This document shows, piece by piece, positions 27,544 to 36,381 of a stretch of 64,000 nt of DNA. The DNA is from Oligoflexales bacterium. GTDB lineage: Bacteria > Bdellovibrionota_B > Oligoflexia > Oligoflexales > RGVZ01. How positions within the stretch are numbered: position 1 is the stretch's first letter; each line of letters opens with the position of its first letter. A program made the translations under genes and the position numbers. The notes below the pieces were generated by a model. The model did no database searches, was not told the origin of the DNA, and was given only the letters and a program-made list of their open reading frames with translations. Where the stretch lies: assembly GCA_947445775.1 (NCBI GenBank), contig CANFEB010000008.1, forward strand, positions 1 through 64,000, read 5' to 3'.

Positions 27544-28794
27544 ATGATCAAAAATTCAGAATCAAACCCGGATGCCATCCACGCCATCGTCACGTGCCCA
27601 GACGAAACCAAAGAAGTCCTTGCTGCCGAATTGCGGGCACTTGGCGCGAATGACGTCGAGCTTCGCTACCGCGCCGTGGCGTGCAGCGTTCCCGACATCG
27701 AGACCTTTTATGAACTGCACCTGAAACTGCGGACAGCAAGTCGGATCTTTCGGATCGTCAAGGAATTTGCCGCCCATACGGAACAAATGCTTGCCGACCA
27801 GGCAAAGCGCATCCGTTGGGCAGATTGGTTTTCTCCAGAGCGGACGTTTCTTGTTGAGGGCGTTCCTGCCGACCGCGGCCCCGGCGTCATGGGATCCAAT
27901 GCAATCAGCAAGACGATTCGCGAAAGCCTTCAGGCCGCCTTTGCCCAGCACACGGGCAAAATTCCCAAAGTTGATTTGAAAGACCCAAAGGTGATTGTCG
28001 TGGCCTTTATTCAAAAGGGGCGCTGCACGCTCAGCTTGGATACCACAGGAAAAACGCTGCACAAACGCGGCTACCGCACCGAGGGCCACCCGGCACCGAT
28101 CAAGGAGACTCTAGCCTGCGCCATTTTGGATCTCGCGGGTTACGACGGAACGCAGCCGCTCTTGGATCCGATGTGCGGCAGCGGCACCATTGCCATTGAG
28201 GCAGCCTACAAAGCCTTGCACAAGGCGGCCCACATTCACCGCAAAAAGGGCGAGTTTGGATTTGAATGGTTGCGGGATTTTGACAACGACATCTGGCGCA
28301 AGGTTTCCGACCGTGTCCGGGGCGAAAGACTCGAGTCGCTGCCGGCCCCCATTGTTGCCTCGGATATCAGTGAAAAATATGTCGAGATGGCCAGGGAAAA
28401 CGCCCTGCGCGCCCGGGTCGAACGCGACATTGAATTTAAGGCCGAAAGGATCCAGGATGCGCGTCCCCATGCCGAGACGGGCCTCCTGATCGCCAACCTG
28501 CCCTATGGGGCGCGGCTTTCCAAGGGCGACGACGAAGCCCTTGAGACTCTCTATGAAGAAATTGGCAACAACCTGAAAAAGAACTTCAAGGGTTGGCGCG
28601 CGGCTTTGCTGGTCGCTGAAGATTCGCCCTGGAAATTTATTGGACTCAAGTCGACCAGGCGCATTCCCATCATGAACGGCAGCATCCCTGCCAAACTCCT
28701 GATTTACGACATGTATGCTGGTACCAAAAGAAAACCCAGGGCGGACGAAGAAACCCAAGAAACCCAAGAAATCCAGGAAACAGGTGACGTTTAG
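27544..28794 (+). CDS. THUMP-domain RNA methyltransferase, RlmL-like
   Basis: LHKRGYRTEGHPAPIKETLACAIL, PLLDPMCGSGTIAIEAA, IANLPYGARL. Confidence 0.92.
   Translation: MIKNSESNPDAIHAIVTCPDETKEVLAAELRALGANDVELRYRAVACSVPDIETFYELHLKLRTASRIFRIVKEFAAHTEQMLADQAKRIRWADWFSPERTFLVEGVPADRGPGVMGSNAISKTIRESLQAAFAQHTGKIPKVDLKDPKVIVVAFIQKGRCTLSLDTTGKTLHKRGYRTEGHPAPIKETLACAILDLAGYDGTQPLLDPMCGSGTIAIEAAYKALHKAAHIHRKKGEFGFEWLRDFDNDIWRKVSDRVRGERLESLPAPIVASDISEKYVEMARENALRARVERDIEFKAERIQDARPHAETGLLIANLPYGARLSKGDDEALETLYEEIGNNLKKNFKGWRAALLVAEDSPWKFIGLKSTRRIPIMNGSIPAKLLIYDMYAGTKRKPRADEETQETQEIQETGDV
28750..28785. repeat. 9-bp tandem repeat x4 (gaaacccaa) just before stop codon
   Basis: Direct reading; encodes C-terminal ETQETQEIQETGDV. 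Confidence 0.95.
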
Positions 28795-28796
28795 TT

Positions 28797-29087
28797 ATGC
28801 GGCTGAATCGCGGTGAAATAGATTCCATCAAGTCTGCCATTTATCAAATTGATTCTGGGGCGCGCATTTTTCTTTTTGGATCCCGCGTTCGCGACAACGC
28901 TGCTGGCGGCGATATCGATTTACTTGTGGAATCACAAATAATTCAGTTCGATGATAGAATATCGATATTGGCAGCCATCAAAAAAAATCTTGGCGAACAA
29001 AAAATTGATCTGATTGTGACGAAGGATCTGGCGAACGACTCAGACCCATTCATTCAGTCGATCAAAGATGAAATGAAAAAAATTTGA
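28797..29087 (+). CDS. MNT-type nucleotidyltransferase (antitoxin-like)
   Basis: IFLFGSRVRDNAAGGDIDLLVES. Confidence 0.88.
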   Translation: MRLNRGEIDSIKSAIYQIDSGARIFLFGSRVRDNAAGGDIDLLVESQIIQFDDRISILAAIKKNLGEQKIDLIVTKDLANDSDPFIQSIKDEMKKI

Positions 29088-29533
29088 CCAAAACATCATC
29101 TCAACCACTCTTGGAAAAATACTCGCAGCAGGCCGAAAAAGCTGCGCTCTGGCTGCAGCGTTCCTTACAGAAAACCATTTCATTCCAAATCACGGAAAAC
29201 ATCTCCGAATCGGAATTTGATGTGTTGGAAAACTTAACTTCTCGCTTTGCGAGACTGAGTGACATTTTGTTTCAAAAAGTATTTCGTGCTATCGATACCG
29301 CGGAATTGGAAACACCAGGTTCTATCATCGACGTTCTCAACCGCGCAGCAAAGCGCGGCATTGTTGCCAACGACAAAACGGCCCGCGAGTTGCGGGAATT
29401 ACGCAACACCATCGCCCACGAATACACCGAAGAGCAGTTAATTGAATTGTTCAAGAAAATTCGCAAGGTCAGCCCTGAACTATTGGTGATCCACGAAAAC
29501 GCCAAGAAATATATTGCCGGCCGTTTTCCATAA
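29084..29533 (+). CDS. HEPN-domain toxin-like protein
   Basis: RELRNTIAHEY (R-x4-H); TTG start overlaps the MNT stop by 4 bp. Confidence 0.8.
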   Translation: MTKTSSQPLLEKYSQQAEKAALWLQRSLQKTISFQITENISESEFDVLENLTSRFARLSDILFQKVFRAIDTAELETPGSIIDVLNRAAKRGIVANDKTARELRELRNTIAHEYTEEQLIELFKKIRKVSPELLVIHENAKKYIAGRFP

Positions 29534-29537
29534 GTGC

Positions 29538-30713
29538 CTATTCCCTGTTTTTACGTGAATATGCCCCATCCCAAAGCCGATCCAGAAACAATCGCCACGG
29601 CAAGATGTCTATTCCGTTTTCATGACGGGGGCGTTCCTCATTACAGACCAGGATGTACTGGCCGCAAATATTTTCTTCCATAAGGGCCTTTAATCCCTTT
29701 TGGTGTTGGGTCGTCACGCGATTCGTTGATTTGACTTCAATCGCAATATGACCGTCCAAGATGAAGTCCACTTCGAACTTCGAAGTAGACCTCCAATACT
29801 GCAAGGTTGCCAGTGGCTCGAAGTAGTCAATCCAGGCTTTAAGTTCCATCATGATAAATTGTTCAAAAAACTCACCCCACTCCGTTTGTTCGGGGACAAT
29901 CCACGGCAAGCGCCGAAGTGCCCGCACGATCCCGGTATCGAAAAAGTAGAACTTCGCGGTGTCAATGGACTTGCGTTTTACCGTTTTTGTGAAGGGCGGA
30001 ATTTCCCACGCGAGAAGCGTGTCGTATAGTACTTGAAACCAGTTTTGCACTGTGGCGCGTGAAATCTTGGAATCGTTTGCGATCGACGTATAGTTAATAA
30101 GTTGTCCGTTGGCTAATGACGCAACTTGAAGGAATCGACTAAATGCCGGAAGATTTCTCGCCACACCCTCACCGGCAATTTCCTCGGTAAGATAGCGGCC
30201 AACATAAGAGGCAAGGTCTTCATCCGGGGCTTCCGCTAAATAATGTGACGGAATCAATCCGTGATTCAAAGCACGGGCAAGGTCAAACCCATTGTTTTTC
30301 AGCTCTTGATAAACAAACGGATGAAAATTTCTGTCCCGCCCCCGACCACCCAGGAGGTTGGCGCCTGATTTTTTTAGTTTTCTGGCACTTGAACCGGTCA
30401 GCAAGAATCGGATGCCACGCTCCTCAATCATAAGATGAATTTCATCCATCAAAGCAGGGCATTTCTGGATTTCGTCGATGAAAACGATTGAATCGCGCAG
30501 ATTATCAAATTCAATTTCTTTGCGAATTAATGTCGGATCGGCCAAGAGTCGCAGCAGAAGGCCCTGGTCTAGCAAGTTGTATGTTTTTGCTATCGACGAA
30601 GAGAGTTGTTCCCGAACATAACTTGACTTCCCAGTTTGGCGCGGCCCAAAGAGCAACACGGTTTTTGATTTAAGAAGGGATGAAAGAGGTATAACCCTCT
30701 GAATGTACGTCAT
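29538..30713 (-). CDS. AAA ATPase, DUF4143-type
   Basis: TVLLFGPRQTGKSSYVREQL, IVFIDEIQKCPALMDEIHLMIE, FLLTGSSARKLKKSGANLLGGR, C-terminal VDFILDGHIAIEVKST. Confidence 0.92.
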   Translation of the reverse strand: MTYIQRVIPLSSLLKSKTVLLFGPRQTGKSSYVREQLSSSIAKTYNLLDQGLLLRLLADPTLIRKEIEFDNLRDSIVFIDEIQKCPALMDEIHLMIEERGIRFLLTGSSARKLKKSGANLLGGRGRDRNFHPFVYQELKNNGFDLARALNHGLIPSHYLAEAPDEDLASYVGRYLTEEIAGEGVARNLPAFSRFLQVASLANGQLINYTSIANDSKISRATVQNWFQVLYDTLLAWEIPPFTKTVKRKSIDTAKFYFFDTGIVRALRRLPWIVPEQTEWGEFFEQFIMMELKAWIDYFEPLATLQYWRSTSKFEVDFILDGHIAIEVKSTNRVTTQHQKGLKALMEENICGQYILVCNEERPRHENGIDILPWRLFLDRLWDGAYSRKNRE

Positions 30714-30862
30714 ATTTTAATACCGCCAAGATAGTTGGCGGTTATCATTATAATTGCCAACTGATCTATCGTATATGATCAAAGTTGAATATTCAAGAAG
30801 TCGGCCGATACATTCGCGGGCTTTAGTCCCCTCGGCAAACTATTTTTTCAAGGAATTTCCTC

Positions 30863-31690
30863 ATGAACCAGTTGTTTAAAAATCGCAGACTCTTATTGAT
30901 CAGCATGTTTTCTGGATTGGCCGTGCTCCTGCCTTCCCTTTCAACTTCGGGTGCCATTGCAGCACCGGTTCAGCCTGCAAGAAATCCGTCGGCTGCTACC
31001 CTGGTGGATTCCCAACCTCAGGGCATAAAGAAACAAAAAAAGAAAAAAATCAGGAAAGTCGTTGAGGAAGATGAATCTGTAGATGACCGAGCCGATAATC
31101 GCTCCCGAAATCATTTTAAAAATGGCTACGGAGGGATGTTCGGAATGCTTCAGATGGGAAATGGAGGCGGCCTCGAATTTTCCATGCCGACGGGTCCTAA
31201 GTTTCGTCTGATGCTGCAACTGTCCATGGCATCCGATAACTTAGTTGCTAAGGGGGGAGAGGCTAAAGATCTTCATTTAACGACAAAGTTTTCTCAGACT
31301 CAAATTGCTCTGAAGGGAAAATATTTTTTCTCAGAAACATTTTTTGGAACCGCCGGATTTGGTTATAGCATCTTGGACGGTAAATATGGTGTGACGCAAT
31401 ATGATAAAGAAATCTTGTGGGACGGGTCGGGCAGCCGCACTGACCTGACGGTGGGTATTGGCAATGAATGGGTTTGGCCATCGGGCGTGTTTATTGCAGC
31501 TGAATGGATTGGATACAGCCATGTTCTCTCTGCACAACTCACGCGTTCCAGCAGTGGGACCGATTCTCAAATCGCTGTAGACCAAACGATTGCATCAAAC
31601 AATTTGCCGTCTGTCATCGATACGGCCTTGGGGGCCGTTGTAGAAAGTAACATCTACGCGCTGCTCATCAGTTGCGGAAAACGCATTTGA
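30863..31690 (+). CDS. putative outer-membrane beta-barrel protein
   Basis: Signal peptide; amphipathic strand pattern; no family recognised. Confidence 0.55.
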   Translation: MNQLFKNRRLLLISMFSGLAVLLPSLSTSGAIAAPVQPARNPSAATLVDSQPQGIKKQKKKKIRKVVEEDESVDDRADNRSRNHFKNGYGGMFGMLQMGNGGGLEFSMPTGPKFRLMLQLSMASDNLVAKGGEAKDLHLTTKFSQTQIALKGKYFFSETFFGTAGFGYSILDGKYGVTQYDKEILWDGSGSRTDLTVGIGNEWVWPSGVFIAAEWIGYSHVLSAQLTRSSSGTDSQIAVDQTIASNNLPSVIDTALGAVVESNIYALLISCGKRI

Positions 31691-31692
31691 TT

Positions 31693-33003
31693 TCATGAGG
31701 CGATGTCTCTCGTGCAATGCAGGACCGCATATAGAGGATAGTTTTCGTATTCGCCGGCCTGTTGAAAATTAAGCAGATTGACGCGACAGGCGCGGGTTAA
31801 TTCGGGATATCGATCTCGAAAGGAACGCAGGGATTTTGATTTGACGTTGATTCCTGCTTTAGCTTCAAGTGGAAGAATGGTTCCTGCGGACTGAATCACA
31901 AAATCGATCTCGGCATTCCCCGAACTTTCCCAATAGTGAAGTGCCTTGCCCTTGAAGACCAATTGCTGTGCGACGTAGTTTTCGATGAAAGCGCCATGAA
32001 ACTCATGGAAAACTCGTGACCCACGGTACAGCACATCAAAAGGAAGGTCGGCCAACGCCCCCAGCAATCCAATATCGAGAACGTACACCTTAAAAATATG
32101 AGGATCTTCATAGGATCGCAAAGGCATCGCGGCCTTGGCAATGCGGTGGCAGTAATGAATCAACCCGGCGTCCTTCAACCACGCGAGAGTCGATTCATAG
32201 TCACGACCGCGCGCTCCACGACGAACTGCCGAAAAAATAAAACGTTTGTTTTCGCGAGACAGGTGAGAAGGTATCGAACCCCATACACGGGACAACTTGG
32301 GAATGTCGGACGCCGGGGCATGTTTGGCGAAGTCGTTCTGATAGCCCCGCAAGATAGTTTCCTAGATATGACGTGCCTTGGCAAGGCTACCGGCACCCGC
32401 AAATCCCGCAACCACTTCCGGCATCCCGCCGACGATGAAATAGTTTGTCAGATGCGTCAGAAACTTTTGGTGAAAGGCATCGGCCAACGGCACTAGGTCG
32501 CGTTTTCCTTCGAGCAACGCGCGCAATGCAGCGCCGTTGTTTGCGTCAAGAAACTCTTCAAACGTCATAGGGAACAAATCAAGGAAATCAACCTTTCCAA
32601 CGGGAAATGATCGTCCCTGCGACATCTTGACGCCAAGCAATGATCCGGCCGCAACCACATGATACTCAGGGGCTTCCTCGCAAAAATATTTGAGCGCATT
32701 GAGCGCCGCATTGCATTCTTGAATCTCGTCAAAAATAAGGAGCGTTCGTCCGGCCTCGATTTCCTTTCCCGTGTAAGCCGAAATCTTTGTGACAAGAATT
32801 TTGGGATCAAGCGTTTCTTGAAAGAGTGTCGCCAATAGCGGGTCTTTTTCAAAATTCAGAAGCACAAAGCTCTCGTAACAAGTTTCACCAAGCCACTGAA
32901 GTGCATAGGATTTTCCAGTTTGCCGAGCCCCCCGCAAGATTAGAGGTTTGCGCTCTGGAGAGCGGGACCAAGCACGGAGGTATTCAAAGATATCCCGTTT
33001 CAC
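31693..33003 (-). pseudogene. AAA ATPase, DUF4143-type, interrupted by one in-frame TAG at 32362-32364
   Basis: ORFs 32362-33102 and 31693-32352 are in the same frame; junction reads ...GSLAKARHI-TAG-ETILRGYQNDFAKH...; GTG start at 33003 inferred. Confidence 0.9.
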
Positions 33004-33217
33004 CGTTAAACCACCGTATTTATTGGGTTTGTATAATATATACGCTACAATAACGTGGGCTATTTGCCAATTATTCCATCGAATAACGTGTAAAGATCCC
33101 ACTCTTTATGATCATAAATAGTGTGTCTGTCCCGTCCCAGGAAGAATATCCCACGACAGCTCGACCTGCCTCAGCTCAAATTTTCCTCGCTATGTTTGCC
33201 GCCGCGCCAAGACAGCA

Positions 33218-33679
33218 CTACGGATAAATTTTGAACAACCGCGCCGCGAAGTAGGCCGGTCCAACTAGAGCATGCAAAATGTTGGTGAAAAAAGACGGCT
33301 GACTTTTTTCCCAAACGTAATGCCCGCTGAACTGGATAATCCAGCCGACAATCGCCAAGGCAATGACCACTCCCACCGGCGTATGCCAACCGACAACAAG
33401 ACAGGCGAACATAAAGGCCGTCAAAATGCCGCCCAGGCGCAGGTCGTTACGGAAGTACCATGCCCCCGCAATCACAATGCCCAGCGTGCCACCGGAAAGG
33501 CGCAGCCCGCCGCCGTTTGCCGTCGCCATAGCAACAACAGGCCCCAGCTGGATCCAGTCCAGCATGGCAATAATATGGAAAACGATCAGCGGAATGGCGA
33601 CCTTGTGCGTCAGTTGATTGGTCGGATGGCGGTGGCCACTTTCGTATTCCCTGAAAAGCTTGATTAACTTGGGTGTCAT
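33218..33679 (-). CDS. Mpo1/DUF962-like membrane protein
   Basis: FREYESGHRHPTNQLTHKVAIPLIVFHIIAML...WIIQFSGHYVWEKSQPSFF. Confidence 0.88.
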   Translation of the reverse strand: MTPKLIKLFREYESGHRHPTNQLTHKVAIPLIVFHIIAMLDWIQLGPVVAMATANGGGLRLSGGTLGIVIAGAWYFRNDLRLGGILTAFMFACLVVGWHTPVGVVIALAIVGWIIQFSGHYVWEKSQPSFFTNILHALVGPAYFAARLFKIYP

Positions 33680-33697
33680 GACTGTCTCCCCGTGATA

Positions 33698-33716
33698 TTT
33701 CGATCATATATCGAAA
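33698..33716. promoter_or_regulatory. Perfect inverted repeat TTTCGAT-catat-ATCGAAA in the divergent intergenic gap
   Basis: Direct reading; between start 33679(-) and inferred start 33728(+). Confidence 0.6.
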
Positions 33717-33727
33717 CAGGTGGTTTT

Positions 33728-35884
33728 GTGGAAATCAGGGCATTCGCCGAACAAGTTTTGTCGGGAACGACCATAGAAGATAAGATTTCAGCACCTGACG
33801 CTGCTGGCGTTTGGCCTTTTGCCGATGACGCGCCCGGCCCCGCCTTGGACGCGCCGCCCGATCTGCCGGGCCGCCCCCCCGAACTCGCCTTTGACCGCCG
33901 CCCTCCACACTCCGATCAATTTCCGGGCGGCGGACGCCTTTCCAGCAAACTGACCGATCCCCGTGGGCGCGGCATCGTCCTGCACTACTTCGCCAACCAC
34001 GAACTCTTGGCCCTTGAAGTCATGGCCCTGGCCCTGCTGCGCTTTCCTGATGCACCAAAGGCTTTTCGTGCCGGCATTGTGCGCACGATGCTCGAAGAGC
34101 AAGGCCACTTGAAGATGTACATCACGCGCATGGCCGAACTCGGGGTCACATTTGGCACCCTGCCGGTCAACAGTTTCTTCTGGCGCACGCTCAAAAATAT
34201 CGCGTCACCGGCTGAATACGCTGCGGCGATGTCCCTTACATTTGAACAAGCAAATCTTGATTTTGCCCTGCACTACGAAAAATCATTTCGTGATCTGGGA
34301 GATGACATAACCGCCGACATCATGCTCCAAATCCACGACGACGAGGTCCGCCACGTCGAGCACGGCGTTGTCTGGCTGCGGCGCTTTGAGGCGGAAAAAA
34401 CCCTTTGGGAAAGCTACCGCAAGCACCTGCCCTTTCCCCTGACCCCCAGCCGGGCCAAGGGCCCCGTCTTTGACGAATTGGGTCGCGCCCGCGCCGGGAT
34501 CGATCCGGTATTCATCTCAGAATTAAAAATCTTTAGTTCTTCAAAGGGACGCCCGGCCGATTTCTGGTTCTTTAATCCGGGCTGCGAACGCGAACTTGCC
34601 TGCCACGGCAAATTGCCTTTCATGCCGGCCAAGGCTGCCTTCATTGAACACGATCTGTCGCCGCTGCTGATGTTTCTTGCAGCGGCGGATGATCTGGTTA
34701 TGGTTAGCCGAAAACCGTCGCTCCCGTTTCTTTCAAGCCTGAAGCTTGCCGGTTTTTCCGTCCCAGAATTTATTGAAGCCGGCGAAACACCCAACACCGC
34801 CGCACTGGAAAAAATTCTCGGCAGCCGCAAACTAGGTTCACTGCGTCCATGGGGGCAAACTCCGGCGGCCATGGCTTGGTTCGCCCCACTCGCCAATCGC
34901 TTCACCAGAATGCCAGGGACTTGGCCACGGGGTTTTGACGTTTTTTTTGGCAAGGATTTCGCAGCGCGCGTAGCTCCGGACGATTATTCGGGCCAATTAT
35001 GCCGCCAGATTTCTGAAGTCTCCGCCGTGGCGCTTCAGATAAAGTCCCGAGGGTTTTCTCACCTCGCCATCAAACCAGTCTTGGGTGCATCGGGGCTTGG
35101 CCTGCGCCGCATTGCTGTGGAAGCCCTGATAGCATTGGAGGCCGACGCATCTGAAATTTCAGAAAACGTAAAAATCGACCTGCCCTGCATCGCAGAACCG
35201 TGGCTCGATAAAGTCTGCGACTTGAGTGTTCTCTTTGATGTCGAAAAAAATACGGGCAACGTCCGCATCATCGACATCACGCGCCCGCTTATTGACCGCA
35301 GCGGAAAATATTCTGGGCATGCGTTAGGCAGGCCGTTTACTTTTCCTGATGCGAACGCCAAGCCGCTGACCCAAGATTTTTTCAGCCAGTTTTATTCTGT
35401 GTGGATGGACCAGTTGCGCGAGAGCGCTCTCGATTGCGGGCGAAAAATGGCTGCCGAAGGCTTCTCCGGCCCCGCTGGAATCGATGCCCTCGTGTTTCGT
35501 GATCCACGGAATGCCAGTCTTTGCCTGCGCCCCGTCGTCGAAATTAATCCACGGCTCTCCATGGGACGCATCGCCATCAACTTGGAGCGCCGCCTGGCGC
35601 GGGGCCAACCAGCCGTATGGCTGCACATCCACAAAAATGTGCTCCACCGCACGCGCCATCACGCACCAGGCAAGTCCTTTGCCGATTTTTCTATGGAAAT
35701 GACGCGCCGCTTTCCGTTGGTCACCACCAGCAAATCTGAATCAGCCCAGGCAGACACCCTCGTTAAATCTGGATTTCTTCCCACCAATGATCCGGAAATG
35801 GCAAACGGCATCTTGACAGCGTTGTTTGCTGGCCAAGATGCCGCACAATATGCTTGGAACCTTCTCTATCAAAAGCCTGACTAG
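33728..35884 (+). CDS. ferritin-like (DUF455-type) domain fused to ATP-grasp-like domain
   Basis: N-terminus: NHELLALEVMALALL, LEEQGHLKMY, HDDEVRHVEHG; C-terminus: KPVLGASGLGLRR, ..VEINPRLSMGRIAINLE; GTG start inferred. Confidence 0.8.
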   Translation: MEIRAFAEQVLSGTTIEDKISAPDAAGVWPFADDAPGPALDAPPDLPGRPPELAFDRRPPHSDQFPGGGRLSSKLTDPRGRGIVLHYFANHELLALEVMALALLRFPDAPKAFRAGIVRTMLEEQGHLKMYITRMAELGVTFGTLPVNSFFWRTLKNIASPAEYAAAMSLTFEQANLDFALHYEKSFRDLGDDITADIMLQIHDDEVRHVEHGVVWLRRFEAEKTLWESYRKHLPFPLTPSRAKGPVFDELGRARAGIDPVFISELKIFSSSKGRPADFWFFNPGCERELACHGKLPFMPAKAAFIEHDLSPLLMFLAAADDLVMVSRKPSLPFLSSLKLAGFSVPEFIEAGETPNTAALEKILGSRKLGSLRPWGQTPAAMAWFAPLANRFTRMPGTWPRGFDVFFGKDFAARVAPDDYSGQLCRQISEVSAVALQIKSRGFSHLAIKPVLGASGLGLRRIAVEALIALEADASEISENVKIDLPCIAEPWLDKVCDLSVLFDVEKNTGNVRIIDITRPLIDRSGKYSGHALGRPFTFPDANAKPLTQDFFSQFYSVWMDQLRESALDCGRKMAAEGFSGPAGIDALVFRDPRNASLCLRPVVEINPRLSMGRIAINLERRLARGQPAVWLHIHKNVLHRTRHHAPGKSFADFSMEMTRRFPLVTTSKSESAQADTLVKSGFLPTNDPEMANGILTALFAGQDAAQYAWNLLYQKPD

Positions 35885-36198
35885 GCCGAGTGACGAACGC
35901 CGCGAAGTGCTGGTTTTTTGCCATTTACGCCATGCCCTAGGCATTGCGCGACAAGACCTTTTGAATGGGCAGCCTTGTAACTGCTCGGTGCCCCGTGCAT
36001 CCAAGCATCTTCAGAATCGAAACGGCGAGCAACCTTTGCCAGGCGTGCCATCGTCCATTCTTTGCTCTTGGCCTTTGCTTCATCCAAGCTGTGATCTACC
36101 TTGACTGCCTTCTTTTTTGCCTTTGGCGCGCTCTCTGCCGCCTCAGCCGGTTTTGCCGTTTTAGCGCCCTCTGGTGTTGCCGCAGTATCCTTGACCAT
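35881..36198 (-). CDS. hypothetical Lys/Ala-rich small protein
   Basis: ORF; shares the CTAG stop palindrome with the convergent gene. Confidence 0.55.
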   Translation of the reverse strand: MVKDTAATPEGAKTAKPAEAAESAPKAKKKAVKVDHSLDEAKAKSKEWTMARLAKVARRFDSEDAWMHGAPSSYKAAHSKGLVAQCLGHGVNGKKPALRGVRHSA

Positions 36199-36381
36199 GA
36201 AACCTCCGGTGAATGGCGAGCCCCTTGCGGGGTAGGCCTTGGTTCAGCAAGCAATCATTGCTGGCTCTCCCTTCAGGATTCGGCAAAACCATGACAGCCC
36301 TTAACGGGACCACGGATATCGCAGCGAATTTCTGGGCTACCGGTCCGCCGGTAAACAACTCTAAAAAATGAGCAATTTTAA

